Source: Planctomycetota bacterium
GTDB lineage: Bacteria; Planctomycetota; Phycisphaerae; Phycisphaerales; SM1A02
Length of the DNA: 60,138 nucleotides
Reading direction: 5' to 3'
NCBI GenBank assembly: GCA_016872915.1
Contig: VGYQ01000008.1
Coordinates: forward strand, 1 to 60,138
Shown here: positions 23,937 through 33,095 of the stretch, in pieces
How positions within the stretch are numbered: the stretch's first letter is position 1
Layout: every line of letters begins with the position of its first letter
The notes under the pieces: model-generated
What the model was told of the DNA's origin: nothing
Seen by the model: the letters and a program-made list of their open reading frames with translations, nothing else
Databases searched by the model: none
Position numbers and translations under genes: made by a program

Positions 23937-24923
23937 TCAGATCGACTGTGCTGGCATGCCGAGAGAAAGCCCAATATCGCGCAGCCGCGACTCGATTTCG
24001 CTCAGCGATGTTCGGCCGAACGATCGCAGTTCCATCAATTCACTCTCGGTCTTGAGGATCAGCTGCCCCACTGTGGTGACGCCCGCGGAGTGCAGGCAGT
24101 TGGTGGCGCGCACGCCAAGCCCGAGGTCCTCCAATGTCATCTGCAACTTGCGAGCATGATCTTCCTCAACAGCCAACTCGGCGCCGATGCCCTCCTCCAC
24201 CGTGTCCTGTCCGGCCGCATCAAACTGCACGAACGGATTGACGTGCTTTCGGAGGATCTTGCCGGCTTCCACGAGTGCCATTTCTGGCGACACCGTTCCA
24301 TTGGTCCAGATATCCAGCACCAAGCGCTCGTAGTTGATGCGCTGTCCGACGCGAGTGTCCTCCACGCGGTACCGCACGCGCTGAACCGGTGTAAAGATCG
24401 CATCGACGGGAATCTCACCGATGACCTGCTCCTCGTTGTTGCCGAGTTGCTCGCTCGCGGGCATATACCCACGGCCGCGCGCCACAGTCAGCGTCGCCTC
24501 AAATCGCACCTTGTCGGTGATTTCACAGATCACATGATCCTGGTTGAGGATGCGCACCGATGCGTCAGACTGGATGGACGCTCCCGTCACATCGCCAGGC
24601 CCAGTGACACTGATGTGAACGGTCTTCGGCTCGTCACCATCCATCTCCACGATGAGACCCTTGATGTTCAACAAAATGTCGGTGACATCCTGCTTGACAC
24701 CCGGGATCGAGGTGAACTCGTGCGTCACACCGCTGATCTGCATTTTGGTCACCGCAGCACCCTCGACGCTCGACAGAAGAATGCGACGCAGGCTGTTGCC
24801 GATGGTCGTGCCGTAGCCGCGCTCAAACGGCTCCGCCGAGAAACGACCAAAGGTCGGGGTCAGGCTCGCCTTGTCTACCAAGACGCGGCCGGGAATTTCG
24901 AGTCCTCTCCAACGAATGTGCAT
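23937..24923 (-). CDS. rpoA: DNA-directed RNA polymerase alpha subunit
   Basis: 328 residues from ATG 24923, which has AAGGAG a few bases upstream; the frame is open further upstream but that part has no family likeness. The N-terminal dimerisation domain (about 1-230) contains GTTIGNSLRRILLSSVEGAAV and VTDILLNIKGL; the C-terminal domain (about 260-328) contains ELAVEEDHARKLQ, LGLGVRATNCLHSAGVTTVGQLI and LMELRSFGRTSLSEIESRL. rpsD, which often precedes rpoA, is absent here. Confidence 0.97.
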   Translation of the reverse strand: MHIRWRGLEIPGRVLVDKASLTPTFGRFSAEPFERGYGTTIGNSLRRILLSSVEGAAVTKMQISGVTHEFTSIPGVKQDVTDILLNIKGLIVEMDGDEPKTVHISVTGPGDVTGASIQSDASVRILNQDHVICEITDKVRFEATLTVARGRGYMPASEQLGNNEEQVIGEIPVDAIFTPVQRVRYRVEDTRVGQRINYERLVLDIWTNGTVSPEMALVEAGKILRKHVNPFVQFDAAGQDTVEEGIGAELAVEEDHARKLQMTLEDLGLGVRATNCLHSAGVTTVGQLILKTESELMELRSFGRTSLSEIESRLRDIGLSLGMPAQSI

Positions 24924-25045
24924 GATCAAGTCTCCTTGCTTCGGCAGTGTTCCAAACGGACGGGGAGTCTTGCCCTGATCGGATCCGCGGTGCCCTGCCG
25001 AATCGGCATCGCGGCCCTGCTGTGGGCGAGACGGAAATGCGAATG

Positions 25046-25420
25046 TTAGACGCGGCGCTTCTTCGGTGAACGGCACCCGTTGAAGGGCAGCGGTGTCTGA
25101 TCCTCGATACTGAGCACCTTCAGGCCATTGGCCTGCAGTGCCGTGACGGCTGATTCACGCCCAGGACCGGCTCCGCGCACGCGGACCTCGACCTCGCGCA
25201 TGCCCACGCGACGTGCTTTGCCTGCCGCGCGCTCGCTGGCGCGACTGGCGGCGAACGGCGTGCTCTTGCGGGCGCCCTTGAAACCGACGCTTCCAGCCGA
25301 GTCCCAACAAATGGTCTCGCCGTTTGTGTCGGTAATGGTGACAATCGTGTTGTTGAACGTCGCGTTGACGTGCACGATGCCCTTGATGACGTTTTTGCGA
25401 ATCTTTGGCTTCTTCGACAT
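25046..25420 (-). CDS. rpsK: 30S ribosomal protein S11
   Basis: 124 residues, usual length. Motifs [44 protein letters not shown] and [21 protein letters not shown] are typical of S11 of the small-subunit platform. It lies between rpsM and rpoA as in most alpha operons, without rpsD. Confidence 0.97.
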   Translation of the reverse strand: MSKKPKIRKNVIKGIVHVNATFNNTIVTITDTNGETICWDSAGSVGFKGARKSTPFAASRASERAAGKARRVGMREVEVRVRGAGPGRESAVTALQANGLKVLSIEDQTPLPFNGCRSPKKRRV

Positions 25421-25478
25421 AGTTGTGTGCCTGTTGTTTGACTGGGAGGTGCCCGCCCCGCTCTCGGGGCGCTTGGGA

Positions 25479-25856
25479 TCAGCCGTTCACGCCCTTCTTG
25501 CCTGCCACGGTCTTCTTCTTGCCCTTGCGCGTGCGGGCGTTGGTTCGGGTGCGCTGACCGCGCGCGGGGAGCGATCGGCGATGGCGTTCGCCACGGTACG
25601 CATGAATATCTTTGAGTCGCTGGATGTCTTGGGACACTTGACGGCGAAGCGCACCCTCCACGACGTAGTTCTCATCGATCACCTTCGAGATGGCCGCGAG
25701 TTCCTGATCGCCGAGCGTATTGGTGCGACGATCCGGGTCGATCCCGGACTTCGTGAGAATGGCAGCGGCGATCTTGGGGCCGACCCCATGGATGTACTGC
25801 AGCGAGAAGAGAATCTTTTTCTTTTCAGGAATATCGATTCCAGCGATACGTGGCAT
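25479..25856 (-). CDS. rpsM: 30S ribosomal protein S13
   Basis: 125 residues. [27 protein letters not shown] opens the protein and [21 protein letters not shown] closes the core; a Lys-rich C-terminal tail reaches the head of the small subunit and contacts tRNA. 58 bases upstream of rpsK in transcription order. Confidence 0.97.
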   Translation of the reverse strand: MPRIAGIDIPEKKKILFSLQYIHGVGPKIAAAILTKSGIDPDRRTNTLGDQELAAISKVIDENYVVEGALRRQVSQDIQRLKDIHAYRGERHRRSLPARGQRTRTNARTRKGKKKTVAGKKGVNG

Positions 25857-25946
25857 AGTGAGTGTGCTCCGTCGAGGCGTCTGATGCTGTTGCGTGCGTG
25901 TTGCTTGTTGAACGATGCTTGATCGAGAATGGTCAGCGAGGGATTG

Positions 25947-26063
25947 TCAACCCTGTCGCTGCTTCAGCCTCGGGTTCTTCTTGTTGATGACGAAACGCTT
26001 GCCCTTGCGGACAACGATTTGGCAGTCGAGTGTCTTTCGTTTGATGCTGCTCCTGACTTTCAT
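25947..26063 (-). CDS. rpmJ: 50S ribosomal protein L36, zinc-free type
   Basis: 38 residues, ATG at 26061-26063 and TGA at 25947-25949. It opens [14 protein letters not shown] and ends [15 protein letters not shown], the L36 family pattern. The classical zinc form carries three Cys and one His; here only Cys14 remains, with Thr, Asn and Leu at the other ligand positions, so this is the C-minus form. GGAG at 26073-26076 is the likely ribosome binding site. It lies between infA and rpsM, as in other bacteria. Confidence 0.93.
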   Translation of the reverse strand: MKVRSSIKRKTLDCQIVVRKGKRFVINKKNPRLKQRQG

Positions 26064-26138
26064 GGCATGCTCCAGTGTCTGTGGTTTCTTTGGTCCGTTT
26101 CGGTCGTCTTTTGAATCTCTGCAGTGCTCTTGCTGGCG

Positions 26139-26354
26139 TTATGCGCGGTAGGTGATGCGCCCCTTCGTCATGTCGTATGGGCTCATCTCGATCTTCACGC
26201 GGTCGCCGGGGAGGATCTTGATGAAGAATTTCCGCATCTTGCCGCTGACATAGGCGATGATTTCCTGACCATTCTGGAGTCGCACGCGAAACATGGCATC
26301 GGGGAGCGCCTCGGTGACCTCGGCTTCCAACTCGATCTTGTCTTCCTTTGCCAT
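26139..26354 (-). CDS. infA: Translation initiation factor IF-1
   Basis: 71 residues, normal length, an OB-fold protein: [41 protein letters not shown] and [21 protein letters not shown]. It binds the ribosomal A site region during initiation. Ten bases downstream of map, 75 bases upstream of rpmJ. Confidence 0.97.
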   Translation of the reverse strand: MAKEDKIELEAEVTEALPDAMFRVRLQNGQEIIAYVSGKMRKFFIKILPGDRVKIEMSPYDMTKGRITYRA

Positions 26355-26363
26355 CGTGAGACC

Positions 26364-27398
26364 TCAGTTCGCAACTGCGGGGACAGCAACGCGCCGCCCA
26401 AGAACCGCCGCCGACACGCTCGTCGGCTCTTCATCCAAGACTTCGCACCCACTGCGGGTCACAAGCACCGTTCGCTCCACAGAGCAACCGGGCTGCCCCG
26501 AGCGCGTGCGCATCGTCCAACCATCCGCATCTGCGATCAATTCGCAGCCAATGGCGAAACCTCGCCCATCGATCGTCTGAAGACCATCGGGACGAGCAAC
26601 CACTGTTGGCTCGATCGACAGAACCATGTCCGGGAGCAGCGTGAAGTCGCCGCGCTCAAGGAACGCTTCATCGAGACCGCAGGGTGCCACAGGCGCCTCG
26701 TGCAGCGTTCGACCGACTCCATGCCCCGCATACTTGGTGACAATCCCAAGACTGCGGACCTGTGCGACTGCCTGCATCGCAGCGGCCACACGAGACCAAC
26801 GCACGCCTGGCGCAATCATGCCAACGGCGGCCTCCATCATTTCGCGGCAACCCTGCACCATGGACACGGAGCGTCCGCTGCCGCGACCGATCACGGTGCA
26901 GTCCGCCACATCTGCGCACCAACCGCCGAGCCGAACAGCGACATCAACGGTCACGACATCACCGTCCTGAAGCGGTCGTTCCGTCGGAACGGCGTGGATC
27001 AGACGATCATTGACGGCGACACAGCATGCCGCGGGGAAGGGCCGATCACCACCGTCCACTGCATCAAACGGAAGCACCTGTAACGCGCTCTCGGCACGTG
27101 CAGCGGCGACCACGCCTGCCACGATCGCCGCGAGCGTTTCGGGCTGCGTTCCAATGGCTGCACTTGCGAGCGCCGCATCGACAGCGCTGCGCGCCACGAG
27201 TGCCGCTGCGCGAATCGCTTGAATCTCCTCGGATGTTCGGAGTTCCACCTGACGCCCACCGCCAACCGAAGGACGCCGCGCCGCGGCCGTACCACCTGCC
27301 TGGCCACCGAGCGACGACAGCGACACCGAACGCACCGTCCGGTCGTGGACGCGCGCCTCGGCGAGCAGTTCATCAGCAGTTGTTCGGATCGTGACCAT
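26364..27398 (-). CDS. map: Methionine aminopeptidase, type I
   Basis: 344 residues, about 80 longer than E. coli MetAP because of an N-terminal extension (about 1-52, Gly/Ser/Arg-rich) before the start of the fold at LRTSEEIQAIRAAALVARSAV. It removes the initiator Met from nascent proteins. The metal ligands appear as two Asp in VTVDVAVRLGGWCADVADC, His in AGHGVGRTLHE, Glu in LSIEPTVVA and Glu in SVERTVLVT. Located between secY and infA. adk, which often precedes map, is missing. Confidence 0.93.
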   Translation of the reverse strand: MVTIRTTADELLAEARVHDRTVRSVSLSSLGGQAGGTAAARRPSVGGGRQVELRTSEEIQAIRAAALVARSAVDAALASAAIGTQPETLAAIVAGVVAAARAESALQVLPFDAVDGGDRPFPAACCVAVNDRLIHAVPTERPLQDGDVVTVDVAVRLGGWCADVADCTVIGRGSGRSVSMVQGCREMMEAAVGMIAPGVRWSRVAAAMQAVAQVRSLGIVTKYAGHGVGRTLHEAPVAPCGLDEAFLERGDFTLLPDMVLSIEPTVVARPDGLQTIDGRGFAIGCELIADADGWTMRTRSGQPGCSVERTVLVTRSGCEVLDEEPTSVSAAVLGRRVAVPAVAN

Positions 27399-27423
27399 GG
27401 TTGCGTTCTATCCGTGATTCGTA

Positions 27424-28836
27424 TCAGCCTCGTGCAGAGCGAATGCGAGGGCCCGTCTCCGATGCGCCGCTCGACAGGAAGCCCGAGTAGTTGCGCATCA
27501 TGAGACTCGCTTCCAGTCTCTGCGCGATATCCAAAGCGACGCTGACAACGATGAGAAGTCCTGTTCCACCGAGGAACTGCGCCACAAAGAATGGAATGCC
27601 AAGCTGCTGCGTCACGATCGTCGGAATGATCGCGATCACCGCGAGCGCGCCTGCCCCGACATACGTGATGCGTGAAATCACCGTTTCCAGATACTCGGCA
27701 GTGCGTGGGCCGGGGCGAAGTCCGGGAATGAAAGACCCATGTTCACGAAGCTGCTTCGACATATCTGTCGGCGACAACTGCACGGTCGTCCAGAAGTAGG
27801 AGAAGAAGTAGATCATCAGGATCTCGACGATCACATAGGGATACGAGCCGATCTGGAGGTTCTGTGCGACGAAACTCGTGATGGATGACCACGTGGAAGT
27901 CGCATCGGTCGCAGCGGCACGGGCCGCCAGCCACGCACATGCGGACGACGGGAACATCATCAGTGTGCTCGCAAAGATGATCGGCATGACACCCGCATGG
28001 TTGATTCGAAGGGGCAGATAGTGGCGCTGTCCGCCGTAGACCTTCCGCCCACGGGTGTGCTTTGCCTGCTGGATCGGAATGCGTCGCTGAGCAACCGTGA
28101 TGACGATCGCTCCACCAATGACGAAGAGGAATCCTGCAATCAGCACAACGAGCCCTGCGACACCGAGACTGCCGTCACCACCCTGCAGGCTCGGATTGAA
28201 ACTCTTGACGACCCACTGAATCGCGCTCGGCACACGCGAGAGAATGCCCGCGGTCAGGATGATCGACACGCCATTGCCGATGCCGTACTTGTCCACCTGC
28301 TCGCCGAGCCACATGATGAAGAGACTTCCTGCCGTGAGCCCGGTGATGCCCGAGATGTAGAACATCCACATCGCACCACCGGTTTGGAATTCGGGCTGCA
28401 CCAGATTCATGGTGCGCAGGTAACCGAGCCACATGGCTCCCTGCAGAACGCACAGCCCCACTGCAGAGAGGCGTGTCCACTCCATCAGCTTCTGCTGCCC
28501 GGACATCCCTTCCTTCTTGAGGTCTTGCAGCGCCGGCACAATGGTCTGAAGAATCTGGAAGATGATGCTCGCCGTGATGTACGGCATAATCCCGAGACCG
28601 AAGATCGTGCTCTGCTGCAGCGAACCGCCGGAGAAGATCGAGGCATACTCCAGAAGTCGGCCAAACCCAGTCTGATCTGCCGCGGCGCGATCGGCAGCGC
28701 GGGCAAGCTCCGACTGATCCACCCCAACAAGTGGAATCCAGAATCCGATTCGGTAGACCACCAGAACGCCCAAGGTGAAAAACACCTTGTTGCGGAGTTC
28801 CTTGATCTTGAAGATGTTGGCGAATGCCTGCAGCAT
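27424..28836 (-). CDS. secY: Protein translocase subunit SecY
   Basis: 470 residues with about ten membrane helices. Typical segments: LRNKVFFTLGVLVVYRIGFWIPLVG (TM1), ASIFSGGSLQQSTIFGLGIMPYITASII (plug and TM2), QGAMWLGYL, EQVDKYGIGNGVSIIL and RIPIQQAKHTRGRKVYGGQRHYLPLRINHAGVMPIIFAS. It forms the central channel of the general secretion system. The C-terminus and loops contact the ribosome, which fits its place in the spc-like block after rplO. Confidence 0.97.
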   Translation of the reverse strand: MLQAFANIFKIKELRNKVFFTLGVLVVYRIGFWIPLVGVDQSELARAADRAAADQTGFGRLLEYASIFSGGSLQQSTIFGLGIMPYITASIIFQILQTIVPALQDLKKEGMSGQQKLMEWTRLSAVGLCVLQGAMWLGYLRTMNLVQPEFQTGGAMWMFYISGITGLTAGSLFIMWLGEQVDKYGIGNGVSIILTAGILSRVPSAIQWVVKSFNPSLQGGDGSLGVAGLVVLIAGFLFVIGGAIVITVAQRRIPIQQAKHTRGRKVYGGQRHYLPLRINHAGVMPIIFASTLMMFPSSACAWLAARAAATDATSTWSSITSFVAQNLQIGSYPYVIVEILMIYFFSYFWTTVQLSPTDMSKQLREHGSFIPGLRPGPRTAEYLETVISRITYVGAGALAVIAIIPTIVTQQLGIPFFVAQFLGGTGLLIVVSVALDIAQRLEASLMMRNYSGFLSSGASETGPRIRSARG

Positions 28837-28857
28837 GCGTGGTGACTCGATCCGTGA

Positions 28858-29448
28858 TCAGGCTTGTGCGTCGCCCTCTTTGGGGGCGGCCTTCGCGGCC
28901 TTGTCTTTTGCCTTCGACTGCGCGACCTTCTCGGTCTGCGCCTTCTTTGCAGCATCGGCTTCCGCGGCAGCCTGCTCAGCTTGCGCAGTTGCGGCTGCCT
29001 TCGGGGTCAGCGTGGCAGAGCCACCCGCTGCTTCAATCTTGCTGCGTGCCTGTGTCGAGAAACGATCCGCCGTGACATTGAGCTTCAGCGTGACATCGCC
29101 CGTGCCAAGCACCTTCAGCGGCATATCCGCATCACGCACCAGCCCGACCTTCACGAGTGCCGCAATATCGACCGCCGAACCGGCCTTGAAATGCTTGGCA
29201 AGATCGCACACGTTGACGACGTGGTAATCCACGCGGAATGGCGCGTTCTTGAAACCTCGCTTGGGGAAGCGGCGAAGCAGCGGAGTGGAACCACCCTGGT
29301 AGCCCGGGCGGCTTGTCCAACCTGCGCGGCTCTTGGCACCCTTGTGACCGCGGCCACTCGTGCCGCCCTTGCCACTGCCCTCGCCGCGTCCAACACGCAT
29401 GCGAAGCTTGTGCTTGCCAACCTTCTTTGTGATGTCATGAATCATCAT
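28858..29448 (-). CDS. rplO: 50S ribosomal protein L15 with Ala/Lys-rich tail
   Basis: 196 residues, about 50 more than usual. The core opens with the glycine/arginine-rich segment RMRVGRGEGSGKGGTSGRGHKG and continues with TPLLRRFPKRGFKN. The last ~55 residues (from about 143) are Ala/Lys/Gln-rich and of low complexity. ATG 29448 is followed by a second ATG at 29445. No rpmD (L30) gene lies in the 95 bases between rpsE and rplO. Confidence 0.94.
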   Translation of the reverse strand: MMIHDITKKVGKHKLRMRVGRGEGSGKGGTSGRGHKGAKSRAGWTSRPGYQGGSTPLLRRFPKRGFKNAPFRVDYHVVNVCDLAKHFKAGSAVDIAALVKVGLVRDADMPLKVLGTGDVTLKLNVTADRFSTQARSKIEAAGGSATLTPKAAATAQAEQAAAEADAAKKAQTEKVAQSKAKDKAAKAAPKEGDAQA

Positions 29449-29543
29449 GGTCGTTCGTCTCCTGTCTCGGTCAATCGGACTCTGTCTGCTTTTGTGTGCC
29501 TTCGCTGGGTTCAGTCTCTTGCGATCGGTTGTTCACCCTCTCG

Positions 29544-30266
29544 TCATGCACTCGGTGCACCCGACGCATCTGCTGCAGGTGCTCCCGGAGCCGCGGCTGG
29601 TGCTGCGCCCGGTGCATCGCCTCGTCCGCCACGCCCGCCACCGAATCGTCCGCCACGGCCACCGCCACCGCTCCGACGACGCTCGTCACCGACGGTGTTC
29701 ACGGGTGCTGCGGCGCGTTCACCAGACTTCTTGCTTGGCATGGCCGCCATTCCACGGGCAATGGCGTCTTCCACACTCGTCGTGCCGAGCCCGATGCCGC
29801 GCAACTGCTCCACCTTCTCGCGCGTGCGAAGCGTGTCGAGCGCAGCAAAGGTGGCCTTCACCAAGTTCTTGGCATTGGTCGATCCATACGCCTTCGTCAA
29901 GCAATCCTGCACGCCGAGCATGTCGAGTACCGCACGCACCGATGCACCCGCGATGACGCCCGTCCCGGGGCTCGCCGGCACGAGGCGAACGGATGATGCT
30001 CCAAAGCGTCCCTCCACAGAATGCGGGATCGTGCGGCCCTGCAGCGGGTACTGCCGCAGCTTTCGGCGGCCCTCTCGGGTTGCCTTCTCCACGCTTGTGG
30101 GAACCTGATTGCTCTTGGCGTAGCCGACGGCAACCTTGCCGTGCCGATCGCCAACCACGACCAACGCACCGAAGCTGAAGCGGCGACCGCCAGCCACGGT
30201 GGATGAAGTGCGGAAGACCTTCACGGTCGTCGCGTCAATACCACTGTCGTCAAAGGATTCGCTCAT
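29544..30266 (-). CDS. rpsE: 30S ribosomal protein S5 with RGG-rich tail
   Basis: 240 residues from ATG 30266, which has AGGAA in front; the family norm is about 165. The core is clear: VKVFRTSSTVAGGRRFSFGALVVVGD, GKVAVGYAKSNQVPTSVEKAT, the VPASPGTGVIAGASVRAVLDMLGV stretch and GSTNAKNLVKATFAAL. The last ~50 residues are GGGGRGGRFGGGRGGRGD followed by an Ala/Pro run, which resembles an RNA-binding RGG box, unusual on a ribosomal protein. S5 takes part in decoding accuracy. Followed by rplO. Confidence 0.94.
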   Translation of the reverse strand: MSESFDDSGIDATTVKVFRTSSTVAGGRRFSFGALVVVGDRHGKVAVGYAKSNQVPTSVEKATREGRRKLRQYPLQGRTIPHSVEGRFGASSVRLVPASPGTGVIAGASVRAVLDMLGVQDCLTKAYGSTNAKNLVKATFAALDTLRTREKVEQLRGIGLGTTSVEDAIARGMAAMPSKKSGERAAAPVNTVGDERRRSGGGGRGGRFGGGRGGRGDAPGAAPAAAPGAPAADASGAPSA

Positions 30267-30288
30267 GGTGTTTCCTGGATTCGTCTGC

Positions 30289-30651
30289 TCAGAACTTGAG
30301 TCCGCCTTCGCGGGCGCCATCGGCGAGCGCCTTCACGCGACCGTGATAGATGTAGCCGCCGCGGTCGAACACGACTTGATTCACGCCCGCCTTGCGCGCG
30401 CGCTCGGCAACGGCGCGCCCCACCGCGGTGGCGGCGGCCACATTGCCGCCGCTTGCGGTCTTGAGCTCGCTGTCGGTCGAGGATGCAGCTGCCAACGTGC
30501 GGCCTGCGAGATCGTCGATGACCTGCACATAGATATGTCGCGGGGATCGGAAGACCGCCAAACGTGGACGATCGGGCGTTCCGCGCAGAGTCTTGCGCAT
30601 GCCCTTTCGTCGCCGGTCGCGACGCTGCCATTTCTGAACGCTGGTGTTCAT
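30289..30651 (-). CDS. rplR: 50S ribosomal protein L18
   Basis: 120 residues, usual length. [34 protein letters not shown] is the L18 5S rRNA-binding start, and [31 protein letters not shown] is the typical end. It lies between rplF and rpsE, as in most spc operons. Confidence 0.97.
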   Translation of the reverse strand: MNTSVQKWQRRDRRRKGMRKTLRGTPDRPRLAVFRSPRHIYVQVIDDLAGRTLAAASSTDSELKTASGGNVAAATAVGRAVAERARKAGVNQVVFDRGGYIYHGRVKALADGAREGGLKF

Positions 30652-30674
30652 GTCGGTTCTCCTTCTGCGCCCGA

Positions 30675-31238
30675 TTAGGCGCCGAACGCCTTGCCCTTCT
30701 TGCGGGCGATGACTTCGTCCGTGTACTTGATGCCCTTGCCGTTGTAAGGCTCCGGCTTTCGTTGGCTTCGGATCAGCGACGCGAATGCGCCGACCTTCTG
30801 CGCATCGCAGCCTGCCACGGTGATGAGCGTGTTGTTTTCGATGGTGATGGCAACGCCTTCCGGGATCATCAGCTCAATCGGATTGCAGAAGCCGATCGTC
30901 AGCACGAGCTTCTTGCCTTGCGCCCGCGCATTCCAACCCACGCCGATCACTTCCAGCTTGCGCGAATACCCCTCGGCCGATCCGCGAACCATCTTGTTGA
31001 GCACGGCACGCGTCGAGCCCCAGTACGCGCGGCGATTGCCCTCCTCGATGCGTGCGGGATCATCGAGCGTGCAGGAAATCGTCCGGCTCTTGTCGTCGTA
31101 GGACACCACGACCTCCGGCCGATGCGTGAAGGAGTTCTTGCCCTTGGGACCCTGAATGTCCACCGTTCGGCTGCCAGCATTCACGGCAACCTTGACAGCA
31201 GATGGGACTGAAATGGTTTGCTTTCCAACTCGGCTCAT
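30675..31238 (-). CDS. rplF: 50S ribosomal protein L6
   Basis: 187 residues, two homologous alpha/beta domains. [17 protein letters not shown] opens it. The C-terminal signature is degenerate as [23 protein letters not shown], matching L6 proteins (EPYKGKGI family pattern). It lies 91 bases after rpsH in transcription order; those 91 bases hold no gene. Confidence 0.97.
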   Translation of the reverse strand: MSRVGKQTISVPSAVKVAVNAGSRTVDIQGPKGKNSFTHRPEVVVSYDDKSRTISCTLDDPARIEEGNRRAYWGSTRAVLNKMVRGSAEGYSRKLEVIGVGWNARAQGKKLVLTIGFCNPIELMIPEGVAITIENNTLITVAGCDAQKVGAFASLIRSQRKPEPYNGKGIKYTDEVIARKKGKAFGA

Positions 31239-31329
31239 GGATGTTCCTCGATTTCGCGCTCTGTCTTTCGGTGGTGCGTGTGGTAGGCGATGGTGTGTGT
31301 GGTGCCGTCTCTTGGTCGTGCCTTTGCGA

Positions 31330-31728
31330 TCACGAGACCGCGCACACGACCTCGCCGCCGACCTTCATTTCGCGGGCCTTTCGATCACTCATGACTCCGC
31401 GGCTCGTCGACACCACCGTGATGCCGAGACCCTCGAGTTGCCGTGGCATGGCGCGCGAACGCACGTACACGCGGCAGCCCGTATGCGAAACGCGGTCAAT
31501 GCGGTTGATCAGCGACTCCCCGCGCGGTCCGTACTTCAGTTGCACGCGCAGCAGTCCTTGACGCCCGTCCTCGACGCGTTCGAAGCCGGTGATGTAGCCC
31601 TCGTCGCGCAGCACATCGAGCACGCCACGGTTGAGGCGATTGTTGAGACAGGTGACGCTCTTGCGGCGGATCGCAACGGCGTTGCGAATCCGGGTGAGCA
31701 TGTCGGCGGTCAGATCTTGCAGTGACAT
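31330..31728 (-). CDS. rpsH: 30S ribosomal protein S8
   Basis: 132 residues. Begins MSLQDLTADMLTRIRNAVAIRRKSV and ends with SRGVMSDRKAREMKVGGEVVCAV, the S8 C-terminal motif. It binds 16S rRNA early in assembly and in other bacteria represses the spc operon; the rplE leader here was not matched to a known S8 target. Confidence 0.97.
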   Translation of the reverse strand: MSLQDLTADMLTRIRNAVAIRRKSVTCLNNRLNRGVLDVLRDEGYITGFERVEDGRQGLLRVQLKYGPRGESLINRIDRVSHTGCRVYVRSRAMPRQLEGLGITVVSTSRGVMSDRKAREMKVGGEVVCAVS

Positions 31729-31797
31729 GGTCTTTTCTCGTGTGTTCCTAGGGTGCGCGTGTTCAGTCGTGCGTGATGAGGGTGGAGGTGGATCGGA

Positions 31798-31983
31798 TCA
31801 CCAGGATGCCTTGCGCATGCCGGGGATCATGCCTTGCAGCGCCAACTCGCGGAGCATGTGGCGGCTGATGCGGAACTTGCGGAAGTAGCCGCGCGCGTGA
31901 CCGGTGAGTTCGCACCGATTTCGCTTGCGGCAGGAAAACTTGGGGGTGCTCCCCATCTTGGCGAAGACTCGCTTGCTGGCCAT
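31798..31983 (-). CDS. rpsN: 30S ribosomal protein S14, short form without zinc Cys
   Basis: 61 residues, the length of the zinc-type (type Z) S14, ending PGMRKASW as both types do. The four Cys of the zinc ribbon are not present as CxxC pairs: the region reads [20 protein letters not shown] and then SRHMLRELA, so only isolated Cys remain and CRIC-like motifs are lost. It therefore combines short length with a C-minus core. It sits in its normal place between rplE and rpsH, so it is the main S14, not a stress paralogue. Confidence 0.93.
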   Translation of the reverse strand: MASKRVFAKMGSTPKFSCRKRNRCELTGHARGYFRKFRISRHMLRELALQGMIPGMRKASW

Positions 31984-32049
31984 GGTTGTTCTTTCTGAGG
32001 TCCTTGAAACTGGTGAATGAAGTTCAGTGGTGAATGGTCCGATGGATCA

Positions 32050-32691
32050 TCAACTGCCTGCGGGCTTGCTTGATGCGCCAGCGGCAGCGGCCTTGGTGTT
32101 GACTTCCGGCCGAACGAAAGGCATCCCGAGCTCGGCCAGCACCATGCGGCTCATCTTGGGATCGCTGTTCGAGAAAACGATGTTGATGTTCATGCCGTGC
32201 GAATGGTTGACCGCAGCCATATTGATCTCCGGCCATACCGCCTGCTCGGTCAGTCCCGTCGCAAAGTTGCCCTGACGATCGAAAGTCTTGTCCGATACGC
32301 CACGGAAGTCCTTGATACGGGGCATCGCGAGGTTGATCAGCCGATCGAGGAAGCTCCACATGCGCTCGCGGCGCAGCGTGACCATGAACGCGCTGGGCGC
32401 GCCTTCACGAACCTTGAAGTTCGACACGGCCTTCTTTGCAGCAATCATGATGGGCTTCTGCCCGCTGATCGTGGTCAGCGTGCCGATGACTGCATCGCGG
32501 TACTCGGGCTTCAGCTTCTGATTCTCGAGGTGGCGTCCAACCCCGACATTCACCACGATCTTCTCGATACGCGGCAGCTGGTGAACATTCTTCAGTTCAA
32601 AAGCCTGAAGAACGCGCGGACCCACTTGGTCGCGATAGAAGCGCCGCAAACGCGGCTCTGGCATGGACGCTGATTTGGTCTTGTTGCTCAT
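32050..32691 (-). CDS. rplE: 50S ribosomal protein L5
   Basis: 213 residues, about 30 more than usual because of an N-terminal start (SNKTKSASMPEPRLRRFY) and a short Ala-rich tail. The core shows PRIEKIVVNVGVGRH, GQKPIMIAAKKAVSNFKVREG and MPRIKDFRGVSDKTFDRQGN, then the HGMNINIVFSN stretch. It binds 5S rRNA. Located between rpsN and rplX. Confidence 0.96.
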   Translation of the reverse strand: MSNKTKSASMPEPRLRRFYRDQVGPRVLQAFELKNVHQLPRIEKIVVNVGVGRHLENQKLKPEYRDAVIGTLTTISGQKPIMIAAKKAVSNFKVREGAPSAFMVTLRRERMWSFLDRLINLAMPRIKDFRGVSDKTFDRQGNFATGLTEQAVWPEINMAAVNHSHGMNINIVFSNSDPKMSRMVLAELGMPFVRPEVNTKAAAAGASSKPAGS

Positions 32692-32738
32692 AGATGCTCC
32701 TGAATGCTCTTGTCTGCTGTCAAATGCTTTCCGACCAT

Positions 32739-33092
32739 TCAGCGCTTGCCTGCGCTCTTGCCGCCTGAACTCTTGCGAAGCACGTGCAGTTCGCTTCCAT
32801 CGCGCGCAGCCACACGAACCTTCGCACCATCGGCACGGGTCACGAAACGCACACGCGTTGCCTTGCCGCCGGCCATTGGGCTGACGTTGGAGATGTGGAT
32901 CGACAACTCCTTTTCGATGATCGAACCCTTCGGCTGCGCCTGGGTTGGACGCACACGGCGCTTGCGCACGTTCACGCCCTTCACAATCACACGGTTGGAC
33001 TTCAGGTCCACTTCGAGGATCTCGCCCGTCGAACCGCGGTGATTTCCCGCGGTCACCAGAACGACATCACCCTTCTTCACATGCTGCGGCAT
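32739..33092 (-). CDS. rplX: 50S ribosomal protein L24
   Basis: 117 residues. KKGDVVLVTAGNHRGSTGEIL carries the KOW motif, and VIVKGVNVRKRRVRPTQAQPKG follows as in other L24 proteins. It starts large-subunit assembly near the exit tunnel. Three bases from the end of rplN. Confidence 0.96.
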   Translation of the reverse strand: MPQHVKKGDVVLVTAGNHRGSTGEILEVDLKSNRVIVKGVNVRKRRVRPTQAQPKGSIIEKELSIHISNVSPMAGGKATRVRFVTRADGAKVRVAARDGSELHVLRKSSGGKSAGKR

Positions 33093-33095
33093 AGG

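Noticed and set aside
29449-29543. Hidden rpmD (L30) between rpsE and rplO
   Set aside because: All frames of these 95 bases were considered; too short for L30 and no L30 motif.
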